Assembly (NCBI GenBank): GCA_013397075.1
Contig: VWZS01000850.1
Coordinates: 62,001 to 126,000, forward strand
Source of the DNA: Rhabdornis inornatus
Taxonomy: Eukaryota > Chordata > Aves > Passeriformes > Rhabdornithidae
Reading direction: 5' to 3'
DNA: 64,000 nucleotides
Below, piece by piece: positions 61,667 through 64,000 of this stretch. Under the pieces are notes generated by a model that made no database searches, had not been told where the DNA came from, and saw only the letters and a list, made by a program, of their open reading frames with translations. Within the stretch, counting starts at the first letter, position 1. Every line of letters begins with the position of its first letter. The position numbers and the translations under genes are program-made.

Positions 61667-64000
61667 TCCTCTTTTCTCTGGAAAGAAACCGTGTTCAGTT
61701 TCTTAGCTAGGTGACCTGTCATTGATTGAATGTGTTTTCTGATGCATTGGGGATTTTTAAACACTATACCTAATTATGAAGTTGCACTTGCACATTCATG
61801 AACAGGCACACAAGCTATCACTATTACCCACGCTTTGTTTCTGTAGGAAATAAAGCTGAAAAACAATTCCCTGCCAAGAAATACGCAGCAAAAATCTTGA
61901 GGCTTATGCTTGGTCTCTCTGGTGGAGGACAAACCTTTCATCCCTCTCCCCAGCCCCCTCCAAAACAGTCAAGATTTGCAACAAAATGTGAAGGACATCA
62001 TACCAGAGGTTCCTTATCTGCAGGAATTCTAGTGTGCAGTGTGCAGCAATGGAAGGATAGTCCGCAGGCCAAAGGAATTGACAGCGCTAGAGCCGAAACT
62101 GAAGTTAAAGGCTAACTTCTCACTTGCAATCTCAAACTGTTTGAAAAAAGACAGACAGCAGACTTTGATTATAAGCATGGTATTTCCCCAAGTAAATAGA
62201 ACTCATGTGCTCCACAGAATTGTAATCTTTAGATGCTCCCCTTCAGCTGATTGACATGTGCTTTTGAGGGTTTTCATGATTTGCTTAGTAGTTTGGCTTG
62301 AGCAGTGAAATGAGTCACTGGGGGGTATGTGAAATACTGAATTAGAATTAGCAACTGTGTAAACCTGTTACGCATCAAAAAGGTCAGTACAGCTTTTATG
62401 AAGGAGTCTTATCAACCACAAAGTTTATTGGCAGATCAGCAAGTTCTGTAATTCTTTGCAATAGTCTCAAATTAAACCTAGACATGGGCTAAGAAGGAGT
62501 ATCTCGCATGGACGAGGTGGGCATAGTTTGGTCAGAACATACAAACTGATCTGAGTAAATAGCTTTTGCCATGAAGAGAGGATGCTACTTGAATTCTGCA
62601 GAGATCTGCATTTGGCTTTGCTCTTGAACATACTTGCAGATTTTGTAAAGAAAAAGGTAAGCAATGGGGTAATAAACAATCTTGAGTTACCCAGTAGTGT
62701 AGAGATGAGAGTTAGTTACAGTAATCAAATAAATGGATTTTGGACAACAAAAAAATAGAGGTAGGTTCTTTGCATGAAATTATATGACTGATTGATATTG
62801 GTTACCGTGTTTCTACCAAAAGTCTCTGAGTGACACAGGAAACACAAAATAGTAACCAGATGGGATCTGTAACAGAAAAAAAGTGAATCTTGATGAAAAA
62901 GTGAAAGACTAGTGAAGTCTCCTGCCAAAGGATATTGTAAATGCTGAGAGCTGACATGAAAACTGGAGCAATTACAGGAGAGAAAGTAGTGTCAGAATAC
63001 CCTGCTTGACTCAGAAAGTCTTTTGAGTCAAAAATGTTTTGAAGCCTGAACAGTAGTAGATGGTAGTATTTTTTTTGCCATATTTCCCATTCTCCCCCAG
63101 GTACCTGGTTTTATTTGCTGTCAAGAGACACTATTGGGTTCCCTGAAGCATTGCTCTGTCTCAGCATTTTTAGGTCATTTTCTTTTAATTGAAATTCCCT
63201 AGCTAGGGATAATGTTGTAGTGGATCCCAGCCTGATCCAGTGAGAATAGGAGGGAGATGGCCTCTTCCATCCTACTTGACCATAGAAAACACTCAACCAT
63301 GGATGAGATGCTGATAGGTAAGACAGGGGTTTGCAAAGTTGTGAAGTGGTGCAAATGTGTCTCCTTTGTGTACTGTTCTCACCAGCAGGTAATTTTTTTC
63401 CTCCTGTTCTGAGCAATGTTCTTGCTTCAACCTAATTTCCACCTAGCTTGTCCTCTTACTCTCTCTGGGATGTTTTCACAATCATCTTATCCTTTCCCAT
63501 ACTATTTTCCCTAATTCTTCCCTTACTGGAATACTGAAATAATCTGAAGCTAAGATTTGTTTTTGTGATCCTCTAAGAGTGTTGTATCTAAATCTATGTT
63601 CTGTGCTGGCCCAGACCTTGCCTCCTTGACCGGTTCAGACATAAATAAAGATCACTGCTTCTCTAGAAATATTTCTTTCTAAATGAAATGTCATTTTAGG
63701 TGTCTCTTACCCACCTTTTTCTGCCTTCTATTTCATCAATCCCATTTTATTTTGTAAATTATGTTTTCTCTTTTGTTCTCTTTTATGCTTTATGAGGAGC
63801 ATTTTTATGAGAACAGTTTTATGAGAACTGTTGGACAGTCTCTCAAAACTCCAAGTAGGTAAGAGAAAAAGTGCAGCAAATCAAAATAAAATTACGGTTC
63901 CAGAAAAGCAGCACTGTGTGATGAAATGGGACTCTGTAGAGATTCCCCTGCCTGATGATTGTACACTTACATACTCGTCATTTTGGTTTTTGTGACTTTT

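Larger units (their letters stand above)
52276..64000. other. Long non-coding stretch: possible extended RNF217 3' UTR and intergenic DNA
   Basis: No exon of a known gene was recognised here. In human, TPD52L1 follows RNF217, but none of its protein sequence is visible. AATAAA hexamers occur at about 53090, 53120, 53747, 54257, 54500, 59960 and 61113, among others, so distal polyadenylation is possible. A 9-bp repeat is at 61642. I saw no clear CR1 or LTR in this part. Confidence 0.6.

Noticed and set aside
61798..62115. Frame with a plausible acceptor (CTGTAG) that might be an exon of the next gene, TPD52L1
   Set aside because: The translation does not resemble TPD52-family proteins or any other family that I know.
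1..64000. tRNA, rRNA, CRISPR or bacterial-type operon structure
   Set aside because: None seen. The window is plainly vertebrate nuclear DNA with introns and retroposons.

Overview
This window looks like nuclear DNA of a bird. It is intron-rich and AT-leaning. It carries CR1 LINE fragments, the typical avian retroposon, and an LTR of the kind I associate with avian ERVL-type endogenous retroviruses. Its only convincing coding content is five exons of a vertebrate gene, all on the + strand. I cannot name the species from sequence alone.

The gene is RNF217 (older name IBRDC1), an RBR (RING1-IBR-RING2) E3 ubiquitin ligase with a C-terminal membrane anchor. The five exons are 30010-30243, 36855-37019, 44053-44254, 49564-49635 and 51708-51781. 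They join in frame through four GT-AG introns and encode the last 248 residues plus a stop. That stretch covers the end of RING1, the IBR, the complete RING2 with its catalytic cysteine, one transmembrane helix and a short basic tail. The start codon, the N-terminal region and the first half of RING1 are not in the window, so they must lie upstream of position 1.

Layout: 1-30009 is non-coding, most likely the 3' part of a very large first coding intron. It contains an antisense ERVL-like LTR (about 10028-10881), an antisense CR1 piece (about 17345-17538) and small simple repeats. The introns within 30244-51707 hold two sense CR1 fragments (about 37525-38041 and 43117-43348), tiny CR1 tails, a 16-bp palindrome, a 10-bp hairpin and an AT-rich site cluster that could be regulatory. 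After the stop codon at 51779-51781 come the 3' UTR and then about 12 kb without a recognisable gene. The end of the 3' UTR cannot be fixed from sequence; a proximal ATTAAA (52242) and several AATAAA motifs are candidates.

I saw no operon, CRISPR array, tRNA, rRNA or cellular gene other than RNF217, and no convincing new system. The points most worth checking are an in-frame 72-nt exon encoding nearly all of the membrane anchor, a 17-T homopolymer against a splice acceptor, and the non-coding structures listed below.
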